Source: an uncultured Mediterraneibacter sp.
GTDB taxonomy: Bacteria > Bacillota > Clostridia > Lachnospirales > Lachnospiraceae
Direction: 5' to 3'
DNA: 38,914 nt
Assembly (NCBI GenBank): GCA_944384505.1
Contig: CALWTQ010000035.1
Location: 1-38,914 of the forward strand
The notes under the pieces were generated by a model that worked only from the letters and a program-made list of their open reading frames with translations, had not been told where the DNA came from and did no database searches. Numbering within the stretch: the stretch's first letter is position 1; each line of letters opens with the position of its first letter. Made by a program: the position numbers and the translations under genes. This document shows positions 1 to 7,698 of this stretch, in pieces.

Positions 1-2
1 TG

Positions 3-101
3 GAACGGAACGTCTTACGGCTGTCTCCTTTCACAGAATACGTATCGCAATACATCCGCTCCGCTTCCGGACGTGAGTCACAGGAATTGTTAGTGCGCTA
101 A
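3..101 (+). CDS. 3' end of an upstream gene (partial)
   Basis: An open frame runs from the window edge to a TAA at 99-101 and gives 32 residues containing the stretch LSPFTEYVSQYIRS. Other frames here are shorter or less protein-like. The pattern resembles the C-terminal tail of LysR-type regulators, but this is a weak resemblance only. No terminator-like hairpin follows before the promoter at 119-163, so the next operon is probably separated only by its own promoter. Confidence 0.4.
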   Translation, partial: ERNVLRLSPFTEYVSQYIRSASGRESQELLVR

Positions 102-118
102 ATAGCTGTTCAAAGAAT

Positions 119-163
119 TTTCAAACTTATTTCAAGTCTATTTCAATTTCCATTCTGTATAAT
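119..163 (+). promoter_or_regulatory. Promoter with three 11-bp-spaced TTTCAA repeats
   Basis: TTTCAA occurs at 119-124, 130-135 and 141-146, exactly one helical turn apart, and ends 11 bp before a consensus -10 TATAAT at 158-163. No good -35 box is visible. This is the architecture of activators of the OmpR/PhoB family, which bind head-to-tail 11-bp repeats in place of a -35 element. The nearest candidate regulator is the response regulator at 4005-4676. Confidence 0.7.
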
Positions 164-181
164 GATGCGTGATGAAACCAG

Positions 182-220
182 AACAGTCCGGCCCACATTA
201 TCCTTTGTGGCTGCACTGTT
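182..220 (+). promoter_or_regulatory. Leader stem-loop before the VTC gene
   Basis: AACAGT at 182-187 pairs with ACTGTT at 215-220, and nested inside CCACA (193-197) pairs with TGTGG (206-210). It lies in the roughly 80-nt leader between the -10 at 158-163 and the ribosome site near 238-244. There is no T-run, so it is not a simple terminator. It could stabilise the message or control its translation. Confidence 0.4.
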
Positions 221-250
221 ATATCAAATCATATTACAGGAGGATTTTTC

Positions 251-1102
251 ATGGCTTTTCAGAAAGTGTTTGAGAGATATGAGCTGAAATATCTGCTGAC
301 CCGAGAGCAGAAGGCGGAAATCCTGCGGGCGATGGAGCCGTATATGGAGCCGGATGAGTATGGCCGTACAGTGATCCGCAGCTTATATTTTGATACGGAT
401 AATTACCGTCTGATCCGTCATTCCATTGAGAAACCGGCATATAAGGAGAAGCTTCGCATCCGCAGCTACGGGAAGGCTGAGCCGGATAGTATGGTATTTG
501 TAGAGTTGAAAAAGAAATATAAACATATCGTTTATAAGCGAAGAATTTCGATGGGAGAGCATGAGGCGATGGAGTTGCTTTCCGGCGGAGGATGCAGTGG
601 GAACAGTAAAAACAGGAAGAAAAGCGTTTCAGACAAAAGCATTTCGGACAAAGGCATTTCAGATAAAGACATTTCAGATAAAGACATTTCAGACAAAGGA
701 GCTTCTGACGGGGCAGACCGGATTTCAGGCAGGGATGCACAGATTTCAAAGGAGGTTGACTATTTCCTTAAATATTATGGGAGTCTTCACCCGGCGGCTC
801 TGGTTTCCTGCGAGAGGGAGGCGTTCTGCTCTTTGGACGGATCGGACTTCCGGATAACCTTTGACGACACGATTTTGTACCGCCAGAAGGATCTCTCACT
901 GGAGTCCGGGATATACGGGGAGCCTCTGCTTCCGGAAGGGATGGTTCTGATGGAGCTGAAATGCCCCGGCGCGATTCCCATGTGGATGGTAAGGACGCTC
1001 TCAAAGGAGCATGTCTATAAGACGTCCTTCTCTAAGTATGGGACGGCATACTGTGAGGGGATTTTCCCACATCTTACAGAGGAGGAAGTATGCCATGTCT
1101 GA
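251..1102 (+). CDS. VTC-domain (polyphosphate polymerase-like) protein with a repeat insertion
   Basis: This 283-residue cytoplasmic protein has the VTC domain, the fold of the yeast vacuolar polyphosphate polymerase catalytic subunit. The basic and acidic tunnel motifs are visible: RYELKY (9-14), KEKLRIRSYG (65-74), FVELKKKY (83-90), YKRR (95-98), LMELKCPG (233-240) and FSKYGTAY (260-267). In bacteria this family is often coupled to DUF4956 and a secreted protein, as here; whether the bacterial proteins make polyphosphate is not established. An insertion at about residues 115-165 carries five or six SDK pentapeptides encoded by 15-bp tandem repeats and interrupts the domain at a surface-loop position. 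The start is preceded by an AGGAGG-type site. The stop overlaps the next start by 8 nt, which implies translational coupling. Confidence 0.88.
   Translation: MAFQKVFERYELKYLLTREQKAEILRAMEPYMEPDEYGRTVIRSLYFDTDNYRLIRHSIEKPAYKEKLRIRSYGKAEPDSMVFVELKKKYKHIVYKRRISMGEHEAMELLSGGGCSGNSKNRKKSVSDKSISDKGISDKDISDKDISDKGASDGADRISGRDAQISKEVDYFLKYYGSLHPAALVSCEREAFCSLDGSDFRITFDDTILYRQKDLSLESGIYGEPLLPEGMVLMELKCPGAIPMWMVRTLSKEHVYKTSFSKYGTAYCEGIFPHLTEEEVCHV
624..698 (+). repeat. Five 15-bp tandem units inside the VTC gene
   Basis: Units begin at 624, 639, 654, 669 and 684, each a variant of GCATTTCAGATAAAG. They encode pentapeptides of the type (S/G/D)(I/V)SDK. The unit length is a multiple of three, so copy-number change would alter loop length without breaking the frame. 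Confidence 0.9.
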
Positions 1103-1790
1103 TATATTATTTCGGGGGCTGTTTGACACAGATCTGACAGTGGTCATCAGTGTGACCGATTTTCTGCTCTGCATGGGTGTTTCTCTTGTAATTGGACTTG
1201 CTGTTGCGCTTACTTATATGTATCATACCAGGTATACAAAGAGTTTTGTAGTGACTCTGGCGCTCCTTCCGGCAGTAGTCTGCGTTGTGATTATGATGGT
1301 AAATGGAAATGTGGGAACCGGAGTGGCGGTTGCCGGCGCGTTCAGTCTGGTGCGCTTCCGCTCGGCCCCGGGAACGGCAAAAGAGATATGCACGCTTTTC
1401 CTTGCCATGGGTGCAGGACTGATTACCGGAATGGGTTATCTGGGATATGCTCTGTTATTTACTATAGTGATGTGCGCAGTGTTTCTGCTCTATAATCGTC
1501 TCGGGCTCGGCATGGAAAGAAGATCTGCGGCGTACCGCACAGTTGCGGTGACGATCCCGGAGGATTTGGATTACACGGGAGTTTTTGATGACGTTTTTAA
1601 GAAATACGCGGACTCTGTAAGCCTGGTTTCTGTAAAGACTACGAATATGGGCAGCATGTTCCGGCTTACATATCATGTGACGCTGTCTGATCCCGCCGGG
1701 GAAAAGGAAATGATCGATGAACTCCGGTGCAGGAACGGGAATCTGGAAATCATGGTTTCTCCCCAGGAGACAGCGATCGCCGAACTCTGA
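1095..1790 (+). CDS. DUF4956 membrane protein
   Basis: This 231-residue protein has about four or five hydrophobic segments in its first 145 residues, followed by a soluble C-terminal domain of about 85 residues. The conserved FSLVRFRSAPGTAKEI stretch, typical of DUF4956, lies between membrane segments. I chose the ATG at 1095 because a GAGGAGG site lies at 1078-1084 and the start overlaps the VTC stop; a longer in-frame extension would lie inside the VTC gene. DUF4956 proteins are commonly encoded next to VTC-domain proteins and are presumed to act with them at the membrane, but their function is unknown. The protein would place the VTC product next to the secreted beta-helix lipoprotein encoded just downstream. 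Confidence 0.85.
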   Translation: MSDILFRGLFDTDLTVVISVTDFLLCMGVSLVIGLAVALTYMYHTRYTKSFVVTLALLPAVVCVVIMMVNGNVGTGVAVAGAFSLVRFRSAPGTAKEICTLFLAMGAGLITGMGYLGYALLFTIVMCAVFLLYNRLGLGMERRSAAYRTVAVTIPEDLDYTGVFDDVFKKYADSVSLVSVKTTNMGSMFRLTYHVTLSDPAGEKEMIDELRCRNGNLEIMVSPQETAIAEL

Positions 1791-1820
1791 CATTTGTGCA
1801 GGAAAAGGAGGGAATGACCT

Positions 1821-3836
1821 GTGAAAAGATGGATTTCTATATTGCTGGCATGCAGCTGTGTTCTCGTTATGACGGCCGGGTGCAGCAGAACCGGCGATGC
1901 TCTGGAAGAGACTTCCGGCACAGCTTTGGGCGGCAGCGGGGATGCAAATGCGAACGGAGAGGGAAACGATAGGGATATTGCAGAGGCAGATTTCGCACAG
2001 ACGGATGAAGATATGTTTACCGACCGGGACTATAGGACGGATTATGATGAGGATGACAGTGTTCAGATTAAACTGAGCGGGACTTCTGCATCGGCAAGTT
2101 CTGACAGTGTGAAAATCAGCGGCTCGACAGTCACTATTACTGAGGAGGCCGTTTATATTATCAGCGGCACGCTCGGCGACGGCATGATTATCGTGGATGC
2201 ACCTGATACCGCCAAGATTCAGATCGTGCTGGACGGAGTTCAGATTAACAGCGGGACGTCGGCCGCGCTTTATATACTGGAGGCGGATAAAGTGTTTGTC
2301 ACTCTTGCGGAGGGAACGGAAAATACACTGTCCAATGGAGGGACATTTACAGCCATTGACGACAGCAATATTGACTCCGCGCTCTTTTCCCGGCAGGATC
2401 TTACGCTCAATGGCTCAGGATCGCTTACGGTAACGTCTCCTGCAGGGCACGGCATTGTATGCAAGGATGATCTGGCAGTCACAGGAGGAACATATACGAT
2501 TACTTCTGCATCTCATGGCATTGACGCCAATGACAGCGTCAGGGTGACCGGAGATACAGTCCTTACCATTGACGCGGGAAAGGACGGGATCCATGCAGAG
2601 AATGACGACGATACGTCTCTTGGATTTGTCTATATCTCGGGAGGAACATTTGATATCGCGGCAGAGGGCGATGGCGTCAGCGCCGGGGCATATATGCAGA
2701 TTGAAGATGGAATGATCGGGATCCTTGCAGGCGGAGGAAGCGCAAACGGATCAGAGCAGTCTTCTGATTCCTGGGGCGGGTTCATGGAAGGCGGCGCTCC
2801 GGGACAGCCGGGAGGCGGCAGAGCCCCGGGAGGCGGTGCAGAGCCGGAAGGGCGCAGCAGCGCGGAGCAGGAGAATAATGCAGCACAGGCAAATAATACA
2901 GAGCCGGTGAATGCTGAAAAGCCGGCGGATGATACAGAACAGGGGAACCATGTGGATACGGAGATTTCAGAAGTTTCAAATGAGGACAGTTCTGAGGACA
3001 GCTCCGAAGACAGCAGCACCAGTATGAAAGGACTTAAATGTGAAACCGGGATGCTGATTTCCGGGGGAACAATTACCGTTGATTCAGCGGACGATTCCAT
3101 CCATTCCAATGCGTCCATAACGATAAGCGGAGGGACATTTGACCTTGCATCCGGAGATGATGCATTTCATGCTGAGGACACTCTGACTGTGACAGGCGGA
3201 ACCGTTACTGTCTCGGAAAGCTATGAAGGAATGGAAGCGCTGCATGTGGAGATTCAGGGAGGCGATATTACGCTGACTGCCAGTGACGACGGACTGAATG
3301 CCTCAGGCGGCACAGATGCAAGCGGAACCTCCGGGGGCCGGGATGGAATGTTCGGCGGCTCAGGCGGCATGGGCGGTCCGGGAGGCGGGGAAGGCATGTC
3401 CTCCTCTTCTGACGGGACGATTGTAATCTCAGGCGGGAATCTGTATATCACGGCTTCGGGAGACGGCATCGACGCCAATGGGTCCGTGGAGATCTCGGGC
3501 GGATATACGATTGTCACGGGGCCCACACAGGGAGATACTGCAACGCTTGATTTTGACACGACTGCGGTGATTACAGGCGGGACATTTATCGGAACGGGCG
3601 CTGCGGGAATGGCTCGGACATTCACCGATTCCGAACAGGGCGTTGTGGCGGTCAGCGTGGGAGAGCAGGCCGCGGGAACAGAGCTTACCCTGACAGACCA
3701 GAGCGGAAATACTCTGATCAGCTATGCGCCGGAGCTTCCCTATGCTGTGGTGATTTTAAGCAGTCCGGAGCTTGTTTCCGGAGAGACGTATACGATCACG
3801 GCAGGAACCGTGTCCGGAGAAGTGGAGGCAGACTGA
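1821..3836 (+). CDS. Secreted carbohydrate-binding beta-helix lipoprotein (Cthe_2159-like)
   Basis: This 671-residue lipoprotein begins with GTG at 1821 behind an AAGGAGGG site. The signal peptide ends in the lipobox TAGC with Cys21. The body is a series of short beta-helix coils with repeating motifs such as ISGGTF, SADDSIHSN, SGDDAFHAE and ASGDGIDANG. Such Asp-rich turns are typical of the Ca-binding, pectin-binding Cthe_2159 family (DUF4353). Two low-complexity linkers, one Gly/Pro-rich near residues 310-340 and one Glu/Ser/Asn-rich near 340-400, split the helix. A second GGxGG segment is near residues 505-530. It is probably displayed on the outer face of the membrane. Translation follows DUF4956 after 30 nt. 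The ligand is unknown. Confidence 0.82.
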   Translation: MKRWISILLACSCVLVMTAGCSRTGDALEETSGTALGGSGDANANGEGNDRDIAEADFAQTDEDMFTDRDYRTDYDEDDSVQIKLSGTSASASSDSVKISGSTVTITEEAVYIISGTLGDGMIIVDAPDTAKIQIVLDGVQINSGTSAALYILEADKVFVTLAEGTENTLSNGGTFTAIDDSNIDSALFSRQDLTLNGSGSLTVTSPAGHGIVCKDDLAVTGGTYTITSASHGIDANDSVRVTGDTVLTIDAGKDGIHAENDDDTSLGFVYISGGTFDIAAEGDGVSAGAYMQIEDGMIGILAGGGSANGSEQSSDSWGGFMEGGAPGQPGGGRAPGGGAEPEGRSSAEQENNAAQANNTEPVNAEKPADDTEQGNHVDTEISEVSNEDSSEDSSEDSSTSMKGLKCETGMLISGGTITVDSADDSIHSNASITISGGTFDLASGDDAFHAEDTLTVTGGTVTVSESYEGMEALHVEIQGGDITLTASDDGLNASGGTDASGTSGGRDGMFGGSGGMGGPGGGEGMSSSSDGTIVISGGNLYITASGDGIDANGSVEISGGYTIVTGPTQGDTATLDFDTTAVITGGTFIGTGAAGMARTFTDSEQGVVAVSVGEQAAGTELTLTDQSGNTLISYAPELPYAVVILSSPELVSGETYTITAGTVSGEVEAD

Positions 3837-3897
3837 TTTTGCGCATGCAGGGGAAGTGGGGGCAAATACCAGCATCCATTCTGCTTTTAATAATTTA

Positions 3898-3941
3898 GAA
3901 ACAAAAGTGAAACACATCAGAAACACAAAACCTGTTATACT
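3898..3941 (+). promoter_or_regulatory. Promoter with three 11-bp-spaced GAAACA repeats
   Basis: GAAACA occurs at 3898-3903, 3909-3914 and 3920-3925, again an exact 11-bp period. It is followed 10 bp later by an extended -10 (TG at 3933-3934, TATACT at 3936-3941). The layout copies that at 119-163, with the half-site seemingly on the opposite strand (TGTTTC versus TATTTC). It would give the two-component genes their own, probably autoregulated, promoter. Confidence 0.65.
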
Positions 3942-4004
3942 ATACGCAGAACATCTGAGAAAATACAAAAGTTCGAGAAGAGATAGAAAACGGAGTGTGA
4001 GAAG

Positions 4005-4676
4005 ATGATTCATATCCTTGTTGTAGAAGATGACGAAAGACTGAACCGGATTGTATGCACTTATTTAAATGACAGCGGATTTCAGGCAAAGGGATGCTTA
4101 AATGCCAGGGACGCCTATGATGAGATGTACAGCCAGCTTTATGATCTGATTATCTCGGATATTATGATGCCGGAAATTGACGGATTTGAATTCGCCCGTA
4201 CGGTACGGAAAGTGAATAAAAGGATTCCGATTCTGTTCATGTCGGCAAAGGATGACCTCCCGTCCAAACAGAAAGGGTTCCAGCTTGGCATTGACGACTA
4301 TATGGTGAAACCGGTTGACCTGGACGAACTGGTGCTTCGTGTCCGGGCGCTTCTCAGACGTGCGAATATTGAGACGGAGCGGAAAATCACAGTGGGAAAT
4401 CTGCTGCTGGACGCGGACGGGATGAGCGCGGAGGTAGACGGAGAGGAGATCAGTCTGACTACACGGGAATTCAATATTATCTATAAGCTTCTGTCCTATC
4501 CGAAGAAAACATTTTCCAGGGCGCAGCTTATGGATGAGTTCTGGGATGTGGACAGTGACACAAGCCTGCGGGCAGTAGATGTGTATATGACGAAGCTGAG
4601 AAACAAGCTTGCGCAGTGCGACGGATTTAAAATCGTGACCGTGCGCGGGCTGGGCTATAAGGCGGTGCTCCAATGA
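4005..4676 (+). CDS. OmpR-family response regulator
   Basis: This 223-residue protein has a receiver domain (1-120) and a winged-helix DNA-binding domain (about 127-223). The acidic pocket is E8/D9, the phosphate-accepting aspartate is D52 (SDIMMPEIDGF), and the conserved switch residues are S80 and K102 (YMVKP). The output domain ends in the usual TVRGLGYKA. The stop overlaps the kinase start as ATGA, so the pair is translationally coupled. The gene lies between the VTC trio and its kinase, and matching 11-bp repeat arrays precede both the trio and this gene. It is therefore the likely activator of both. Confidence 0.93.
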   Translation: MIHILVVEDDERLNRIVCTYLNDSGFQAKGCLNARDAYDEMYSQLYDLIISDIMMPEIDGFEFARTVRKVNKRIPILFMSAKDDLPSKQKGFQLGIDDYMVKPVDLDELVLRVRALLRRANIETERKITVGNLLLDADGMSAEVDGEEISLTTREFNIIYKLLSYPKKTFSRAQLMDEFWDVDSDTSLRAVDVYMTKLRNKLAQCDGFKIVTVRGLGYKAVLQ

Positions 4677-5806
4677 ACGGCGGAGAAAGAGCGGACGGAA
4701 GCCGCATGATAAAGGACAGTCTTTTTCCGCTGTCCCTTTTTGGCATTTTCCTGGGCGTCCTGCTCCTGATGTCGGGAATCCATGTGGGGCTGGTCGTGCT
4801 GATGAATGATCTGGAATGGAGCGATATCATTCAGATCATTGTGCCGATGATGTACTGGGGCGCCGTGGCAATGGGGCTTACCCTTTTTACGAGGAAAAAG
4901 ATAAAGAGTACTTACGAGGAGCCGCTCCACCGCCTTGCGGAGGCGACAAAGCAGGTGGCGGAGGGGGACTTCTCTGTATATGTGCCGACAATTCATACGG
5001 CGGACCGGCTGGACTATCTGGATGTGATGATCACTGACTTCAATAAAATGGTGGAAGAGCTGGGAAGTGTGGAGACATTGAAGACAGATTTTGTCTCCAA
5101 TGTCTCTCACGAGATGAAAACACCGATCGCCATTATTAAAAATTATGCGGAGCTTCTTCAGACAGGAAAATGCGCTGAGGAAGAAAAGCTTGAATACGCA
5201 CGAAATATCGAAGAAGCAGCAGGCAGGCTCTCTGACCTGATCAGCAATATTCTGAGATTGAACAAGCTGGAAAACCAGAGGATTGACCCGGAGATGAAGA
5301 AATATGATCTGTGCGGCCAGCTGGAAGAATGCATTCTGAACTTCGAGGAGATGTGGGATGAAAAAGACCTGGAGCTGGAAGTGGATATGGAGGAGAATGC
5401 TTTCATCCGGGCAGATCGGAGCCTGATGGATATGGTGTGGAATAACCTGATCTCAAATGCGGTCAAATTTACCGAACCGGGCGGGAGAGTGACGATACAG
5501 CAGACCGCTTCGCAAGGACATATAGAGGTGTCAGTATCAGATACAGGCTGTGGGATGAGCAGCGAGAGTGTGCGCCGCATATTCGATAAATTCTATCAGG
5601 GGGATACGTCTCATTCCAAAGAAGGGAACGGCCTCGGGCTGGCTCTTGTAAAGCGGATTCTTATTTTAATGAATGGAGAAATCTCTGTTGTCAGCAAAGA
5701 AGGGGAGGGCAGTACTTTTACAGTGCGGCTTCCTGCGTCGGCGCCATCTTCCGGAGCCGGAAGAAATACAGGACAGGAATCGGAGGAAAAAACAGATGGA
5801 AGATAA
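4673..5806 (+). CDS. Sensor histidine kinase
   Basis: This 377-residue membrane kinase has two transmembrane segments (about 17-44 and 52-72) separated by only a few residues, so it has almost no extracellular sensor. HAMP-like (about 75-128), HisKA and HATPase domains follow. The phosphorylated histidine is H146 in SNVSHEMKTP. The N box (WNNLISNAVKF), G1 box (DTGCGM) and G2 box (GNGLGLAL) are intact. A kinase with such a short loop usually senses within the membrane or through a partner, and DUF4956 or the small protein encoded just downstream are candidates. The gene overlaps both neighbours, by 4 nt upstream and 11 nt downstream. Confidence 0.92.
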   Translation: MNGGERADGSRMIKDSLFPLSLFGIFLGVLLLMSGIHVGLVVLMNDLEWSDIIQIIVPMMYWGAVAMGLTLFTRKKIKSTYEEPLHRLAEATKQVAEGDFSVYVPTIHTADRLDYLDVMITDFNKMVEELGSVETLKTDFVSNVSHEMKTPIAIIKNYAELLQTGKCAEEEKLEYARNIEEAAGRLSDLISNILRLNKLENQRIDPEMKKYDLCGQLEECILNFEEMWDEKDLELEVDMEENAFIRADRSLMDMVWNNLISNAVKFTEPGGRVTIQQTASQGHIEVSVSDTGCGMSSESVRRIFDKFYQGDTSHSKEGNGLGLALVKRILILMNGEISVVSKEGEGSTFTVRLPASAPSSGAGRNTGQESEEKTDGR

Positions 5807-6362
5807 GACAAAAAGGCCGGGAAGATTTATCGGATATGAATATAAAGAAGTGTCAGCAGATTCCGCGCAGGCCTCTTTTTTAATAGACGGTTATAAGAAT
5901 TTCGGCTGGGAACCGGATGAGAATGTAATGCAGGGCCACCCCGGGGGATATCCAAAACATTCCGTCCCCTCAAAGCACGCGAAAGTAATGATCCGGCTGA
6001 AGCGGGACCGCAAAATCATCAACAAGGCAGAACTTACAAGACTGCAGAGAAACTTTGAGGCATGTGTGGCTCAGCTTGATCATCTGGAGAAGGAGAAAAC
6101 CTCACGCCCGTCGATACTGGCAATTACTGTGGGAATAATCGGAACTGTGTTCATGGCAGGCGCTACGTTTGCGGTGACGGCAGATCCGCCAATGATTGCG
6201 CTGTGCATTATTCTGGCGGTCCCGGGATTCCTGGGGTGGATTCTCCCTTACTTCTTCTACAGGGCGGGAGTGAAGAGACAGACAGAGAAGATCACGCCGC
6301 TGATTGAAGAAAAGTATGATGAAATTTATCAAATCTGCGAGAAAGGGAGCAGACTTCTCTAA
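5796..6362 (+). CDS. Small two-TM protein coupled to the kinase
   Basis: I do not recognise a named family for this 188-residue protein. A soluble N-terminal half (1-105) with a basic stretch (about 63-86) and a short helical region is followed by a tight transmembrane hairpin (about 107-127 and 132-155) and a charged tail. I start at ATG 5796, within the end of the kinase gene, because CGGAGG at 5781-5786 is well placed. The 11-nt overlap and shared direction indicate that it is made with the two-component system. It may be an accessory sensor or a modulator of the kinase, but this is inferred only from position. Confidence 0.75.
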   Translation: MEDKTKRPGRFIGYEYKEVSADSAQASFLIDGYKNFGWEPDENVMQGHPGGYPKHSVPSKHAKVMIRLKRDRKIINKAELTRLQRNFEACVAQLDHLEKEKTSRPSILAITVGIIGTVFMAGATFAVTADPPMIALCIILAVPGFLGWILPYFFYRAGVKRQTEKITPLIEEKYDEIYQICEKGSRLL

Positions 6363-6411
6363 CTGTGAGGACAGCTATAAAGTTCAATAACGGTCCGGAT
6401 ACAAAACGTCC

Positions 6412-6525
6412 GAAAACAGGGCTGTTTTCTGGGATTTTCAAGACGGAAGTTAATGAATATATAGCTGTTACAAGCAGCAGGCGCGGCCGTAAGACTTTCT
6501 CAGCCGAAAGTCCACAAGCCGCGCC
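6412..6525. promoter_or_regulatory. Post-operon hairpins
   Basis: GAAAAC at 6412-6417 pairs with GTTTTC at 6424-6429. A larger element follows: GGCGCGGC (6480-6487) pairs with GCCGCGCC (6518-6525), and inside it GACTTTC (6493-6499) pairs with GAAAGTC (6506-6512), with symmetric 5-nt internal bulges. It sits between convergent units and may end transcription in both directions, although it lacks a clear T-tract. Confidence 0.5.
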
Positions 6526-6546
6526 AATTCGTGTTTTATAGCCTGT

Positions 6547-6684
6547 TTAGGGCAATAACACTTTTACATGGAGCTGATGCTTGAGAGCTTCTGCAGCTAT
6601 ATCGGATGCTTCCGTGCAGGTGGTAATGAGGAAGGCGGCGTACTGTTTAGATTGCCTTTCTACATGCTGCGTTGCAAAATCGAA
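6547..6684 (-). pseudogene. Remnant open frame, family not recognised
   Basis: On the minus strand, 45 sense codons lie between a TAA at 6685-6687 and the terminal TAA at 6547-6549. The product has a protein-like composition (segments such as QYAAFLITTCTEASDIAAEALK) but no start codon with a ribosome site. The segment resembles a beta-strand/helix unit of a larger enzyme. It is best read as the 3' scrap of a deleted gene downstream of the aldo/keto reductases. Confidence 0.3.
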
Positions 6685-6730
6685 TTACAAATGCAAACTG
6701 ATCTTTGTTTCCATGATTCACATCTCTTCT

Positions 6731-7684
6731 TTAAAACTCATACTGGAAGAAAGAATGTTCATTAAGAAAATCCTCTGCTTTATGGATGAACTCTGTCATA
6801 TTGGCTCCGTTTTCCAAAATCACTTCGCCGGGGATGCACTGATCATCCTTGTGCAGCCCATGCTTTGCTTTTTCGGCTGAGAAGTAGTTGTGTTCTGCAC
6901 CGAAAGTGGGATCGGGCTGGAGCATACAGTTGTTGTAGGTATCCAGAATGGCGGCAGCAGAAACGCCCTTAGGACTGACAGCCTCATAGGGAGTGAAATC
7001 TGCAGTCCTGGCAGGGCCGGTTTCCCGGTACAGACGTGCAGCCTCTGCCAAGATGTACTGTTCCTGTTTTGTCAAGGGCTGAGTGTTCTGCATGGTAGCC
7101 GCATTTTCTTCCACCTGCTCCAGTGTAGACATGCCGGACAGAACCGCCAGCACCCCGTCCAGACTGCCGGCGAAGCGCAGCGCCCAGGCGGCAGGCGACC
7201 AATCCGGGTGCTCTGACTGCAGGAGTTTCTGCACAGCGTCCGGTGCCTTAGCCAGCATACCGCCTTTGACCGGCTCCATGATGATGACCTGCTTGCCATG
7301 TTTGCGGATCACATCATAGCAGGCTTTGGACTGAACCAGATAGGCGTTCCAGTCAAAGTAATTGACGACGATCTGTACTGCCTCCACTTCCGGATGCTCG
7401 CTCAGGATTTGATCCAGCACATCTGCCGTATCATGGAAGGAAAAAGCGATATGCTTGATTCTTCCAGATTCCTTCCACTTTTTCATATAGTCAAACATAT
7501 GCGTTTCCCGAATGGCCGCTTCACTGCCGCCATTGTGATAGGCCCAGCTGGTGTCAAAGTAGGTAAAGCCGGCCTCCAAGAAAGTGTCCGCCATCTTGCT
7601 CAACTGTTCTGTGTCGATGTCCGTGGGTTCCGCAGAGCACTGGGGCAAGCGCATCAAACCAAAGCCTAAATTTCCATTATTCAT
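6731..7684 (-). CDS. Aldo/keto reductase with an internal deletion
   Basis: This 317-residue protein is of the ferredoxin-tailed aldo/keto reductase type, whose members usually have about 370-390 residues. The N-terminal FDTSWAYHNG supplies D44 and Y49 of the catalytic set. At about residues 60-62 the chain jumps from SEAAIRET directly to HMFDYMKKWKESGRIKHIAFSFHD. That removes about 70 residues that normally hold the catalytic lysine strand and the LLH histidine. The C-terminal region, where relatives carry two 4Fe-4S motifs, has no CxxCxxC clusters. The frame is intact, so a stable but probably inactive protein could be made. It lies 14 nt behind the next reductase (7699-8544), with which it forms an operon. 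Confidence 0.8.
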   Translation of the reverse strand: MNNGNLGFGLMRLPQCSAEPTDIDTEQLSKMADTFLEAGFTYFDTSWAYHNGGSEAAIRETHMFDYMKKWKESGRIKHIAFSFHDTADVLDQILSEHPEVEAVQIVVNYFDWNAYLVQSKACYDVIRKHGKQVIIMEPVKGGMLAKAPDAVQKLLQSEHPDWSPAAWALRFAGSLDGVLAVLSGMSTLEQVEENAATMQNTQPLTKQEQYILAEAARLYRETGPARTADFTPYEAVSPKGVSAAAILDTYNNCMLQPDPTFGAEHNYFSAEKAKHGLHKDDQCIPGEVILENGANMTEFIHKAEDFLNEHSFFQYEF

Positions 7685-7698
7685 AAATACATTCCTCC

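Noticed and set aside
624-698. Possible CRISPR-like repeats
   Set aside because: The units are contiguous, in frame and encode a pentapeptide; there are no spacers.
4098-4673. 191-codon open frame antisense to the response regulator
   Set aside because: Shadow frame; the sense protein has all receiver and output motifs.
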